A stretch of 64,000 bases of DNA from positions 24,568,229-24,632,228 of the forward strand of contig OX463780.1 of the NCBI GenBank assembly GCA_949825025.1, read 5' to 3'. Shown here piece after piece: positions 61,011 through 64,000 of the stretch. Position 1 is the stretch's first letter. Every line of letters begins with the position of its first letter. The DNA comes from Siphlonurus alternatus. Taxonomy: Eukaryota > Arthropoda > Insecta > Ephemeroptera > Siphlonuridae. The notes beneath the pieces are model-generated. The model did no database searches. It saw nothing but the letters and a program-made list of their open reading frames with translations, and had not been told where the DNA came from. Made by a program: the position numbers and the translations under genes.

Positions 61011-64000
61011 CATTAATAGAGGGGGGTATTCTGTGAATGGAATATAATATAATAATAAAGAATGGCAGAATTATTTCAAATAAAACCTCGTTCAAAACTG
61101 CAAATTTGAATTTACATTTTTTTTAATTACAATAAATTGCTGCTTAAAAAATGTATCAATTCATTGTTGTACCTTATTACTTATTATACAACGCAACTGC
61201 TATTGAGCTTTCATACTTATACTTTGCAGTAATTAAGTGAAAAGGGATTATCGATATTCATCGGTATATATAATTACTCTGAATGTGTTTGCCGTTTAGT
61301 TTTTTAACGTATATAAATAATATGGTCCAGAGTCGGTAACGTGAAGCTGGTACAAACACCGAGGCGGCGAGAGAACCGGTTCCTGTGGCGTGGTCCCTTA
61401 CACGCAGGTCGCCGCTGCCGCTGCCGCCGCATGCATGCAACACCGAGGCTGCTGCAGCTACTAGTAGGGAATGTGCAGCAGTAGCGGCGGCGTTCACAGG
61501 TGCCTGAGCGTTGCATACAGACTGCAGTTCAGAGGTGCATGCACGCATGATATTAAGCAATAGCATATTGGATTTTAAATTTATATTAAAATTGTTAAAT
61601 TCCAATTTGGTTGAAAGATTGATCTCATTGTTTTCGAAAAAAAAAAAAAAAAAAAAAAAAGCAGAGTTCCTGTAATTTTAGCTTTTTTAGAAAACTAAGA
61701 AAATTTAATAGATATAAAACGTGATAGAGTCCAGTAATTTTCACTACGGGTACGCTGATGACGTCCGCCTGTCTAATTACATGAAAATATTTTTTTCGGA
61801 GGTAGACAATCAGAAGATACAATAATACACGGCGCATGCTACACCATGCATCACTGCCGGTACTAATACACTAATATAAAATAAATATTGTCTTAAAGTA
61901 TGCATTTTACCCCTGAAATCACAAAAGCAATGCATTGTCTTGTAACAAATCGTGAAATTTGCATTCCTACGAAGAAATTATATTATGATAGCCAACAAGC
62001 TCTGAGTTGCGTGCTAATTCAATTTTAACTAAAAATTTACTATCATTTTTTTTTTTTTTTTTTTGCTTACTGCGGAAACTATGAAGTATGCCAGGCAGCA
62101 AGAAAAATCAAACGGCTAAAAAATAATGTATAATTGCAAATTATGGAAATTACAAAACGAGTTTAACATAATTAAATTGGTAAACATCAGTGCATCAATG
62201 TAAACGCACTTTCATATATGTCAGTGCACAGTTTTAGTTTCACGCTGTATTAATTTTAAAATTATTTTCTGATTTATTTACATATTCTCATAAGTCATAC
62301 TTCAACATTTATGATATAAACTGAAATACTGTAATTACGAGTTTTTGTTCAGCAAAAATATCGCACCGCATGTAAATTGACTCCAGAAAAAGCCATGGTA
62401 TTATTAATTTTAATAAAATAATAATTAAACCTCAGCTTATTGTTACATCATAATGGTATATGATTACATTATTATGTTATACAGATTTGACTGTATGATT
62501 ATGAGAGTACGTCAAATATCAATATGATTACAATGGAAATTATAATGTATAAATAAACAATGACGAACACATCAAACTTTGTTAACATTTATTTTGAATG
62601 ATAACAAAGTTTTTTTATGTAATTTATAGTAATTACGTTATAATATGAAAAGCCAGAAATGCCAACATACATACAATTATAAAAATATACATAAAATGGC
62701 CAGACTAAATTATATAATTTATTTTTAATCTGACATACACTTTTAACAAAAATCGTGACGTTATTGATGGAGTCTTAATTATATACTTGCAATCATAATT
62801 AACTTCAAATTTTATTTCAATCCTATAGGCTGTACAGTATACATTAGAGAGTTCAAACCGTGAAAAGTACTAACGCATGAGTATTGAATATAATGGCGTT
62901 TTTTTACGATGATGATGATGATGACTGATGAGTGTTTCTTAAATGACATATCGCAGTCAGCTGTTTGCTAGACTGATAGGATAGCTTGTTAGTCCCCCCT
63001 ACAACGCTGTTGCATATGACGCAATTTCTGAGCCGGTATCACTATAGCTCGTCCAGTTGGAGTTTGTCGCGACGTTATAATATGTGTGACATCAGACGCT
63101 GGGAGGAGTGACAGATTGCAAAGTTCCTCTCATTGCATGCCTCTGTAAAAACCGTCTACCGCTTGTTATATAGAAATAAAATTTACGCTGACAATTATAA
63201 AATGAAACAGTTTATTAAATACTTTATATTATTATTGTATGGATACGTAATTTTAAAAATCCATGTACACGTATAATCAGCATGATCATCATTGCATGTT
63301 TTGTCTATCATTCTTATTATATTATAATATGCTACATTGCATTTCCGGCACGTCTGAAGCTTTTATTGTTATTATAAATTCTTTTACTTCTTCACATGTG
63401 TTTTAAGGCTTAGTATGCATCAAATGTGCATTTTAAACAAACTGCTGTATAATAAAACTCTTTCTAGTGACTTAAAGAACAAGGATTGTTGACTTTTAAA
63501 AAATATAATATTGCATTGTCTTGTGCTGTTAACAGTTTTGGAATTAAGCTATATATAAAGAATGAATTATGCGTTTCATACCAATCACGTAACGCTCAGT
63601 AACGGAAGAGTCGGAAGATATGAGTAACTCTTTTCATATTATTATTATCTTTTTTCTGAAGAAAAATTATCAGAAGAAAATCTTATTTTTCTTTCCAGAA
63701 GGCTTGAATACCGTGTTTTAAATTAAAAATAATTTATCATTGCGACAAATTACGCTGAAGCTCTAACTGATGATCATTGTAAGTTTGGATATTTTTTCTT
63801 CTTCTGTACTTAAAGATTGATTACAGCATGGTATAAAAGTAACCACATATAGCTATAATGTTGAAATTAATTGTTTTAAAAAAAGTGTCACGGGTAATTT
63901 AATTTTATGTTTTTTATGTATAAAAAGAATTACATTTGTTGGTGAATTTCTATATAATTCGGTATATATATAATACACGTAACATTGAAAAAAATTATCA
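61010..64000. other. AT-rich stretch without recognised features
   Basis: GC-rich patch at 61330-61510 (GCCGCTGCCGCTGCCGCCGC), A-run at 61638-61660 and a short (GAT)n at 62910. No gene recognised. Confidence 0.5.

Overview
The window looks like a stretch of an AT-rich animal nuclear genome. Protein-coding genes are split by GT-AG introns, there are no operons or ribosome binding sites, and most of the sequence is transposable elements, palindromic MITEs and simple repeats. Non-LTR retrotransposon fragments, 5S-rRNA-derived SINE copies and a Foldback-like element fit an invertebrate, probably an arthropod, but the species cannot be named from the sequence alone.

Three gene models are supported. 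(1) A plus-strand gene at 2822-6256, partial at its 5' end, joins a TFPT/INO80F-like helical segment with a YGD motif to a C-terminal HMG box; it is a likely INO80 chromatin-remodelling subunit. (2) A complete seven-exon minus-strand gene at 9295-15556 encodes a 305-residue hydroxyacylglutathione hydrolase (HAGH, glyoxalase II) with a candidate mitochondrial leader and a second in-frame methionine matching the cytosolic start of the family. (3) A plus-strand first coding exon at 42495-42952 encodes the start of a type II membrane protein, tentatively a FAM20-like secretory-pathway kinase, whose remaining exons were not found. (1) and (2) are nuclear and metabolic housekeeping genes; nothing indicates that the three work together.

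Layout: 1-1630 LINE reverse-transcriptase fragment (minus strand); 1.8-2.5 kb palindromic elements; 2.8-6.3 kb TFPT-like gene; 4.9-9.0 kb a cluster of TTAA-flanked and TAA-flanked MITEs; 9.3-15.6 kb HAGH, with a hAT element and MITEs in its introns; 15.7-17.9 kb nested MITEs, a 5S-headed SINE and a LINE fragment; 18.56-22.90 kb a 4.3-kb Foldback-like element with arms made of about 147-bp tandem repeats and a perfect 9-bp target duplication; 23-42 kb AT-rich non-coding DNA with LINE remnants, MITEs and long microsatellites; 42.0-43.0 kb promoter-like DNA and the third gene's first coding exon; 43.40-45.10 kb a second, almost identical hAT copy; 45-53 kb AT-rich DNA with one MITE; 53.1-57.5 kb a dimeric 446-bp tandem array split by a 2.4-kb TTAA-flanked element; 57.5-61.0 kb unassigned tandem duplications and hairpin-rich DNA; 61-64 kb nothing recognisable.

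The strongest material for a second look is mobile DNA: the Foldback-like element, the twin hAT copies with 36-bp palindromic subterminal arrays and perfect 8-bp target duplications, and the TTAA element whose empty site can be read from neighbouring repeat units. Element calls rest on terminal inverted repeats and target duplications read by eye; no database search was possible.
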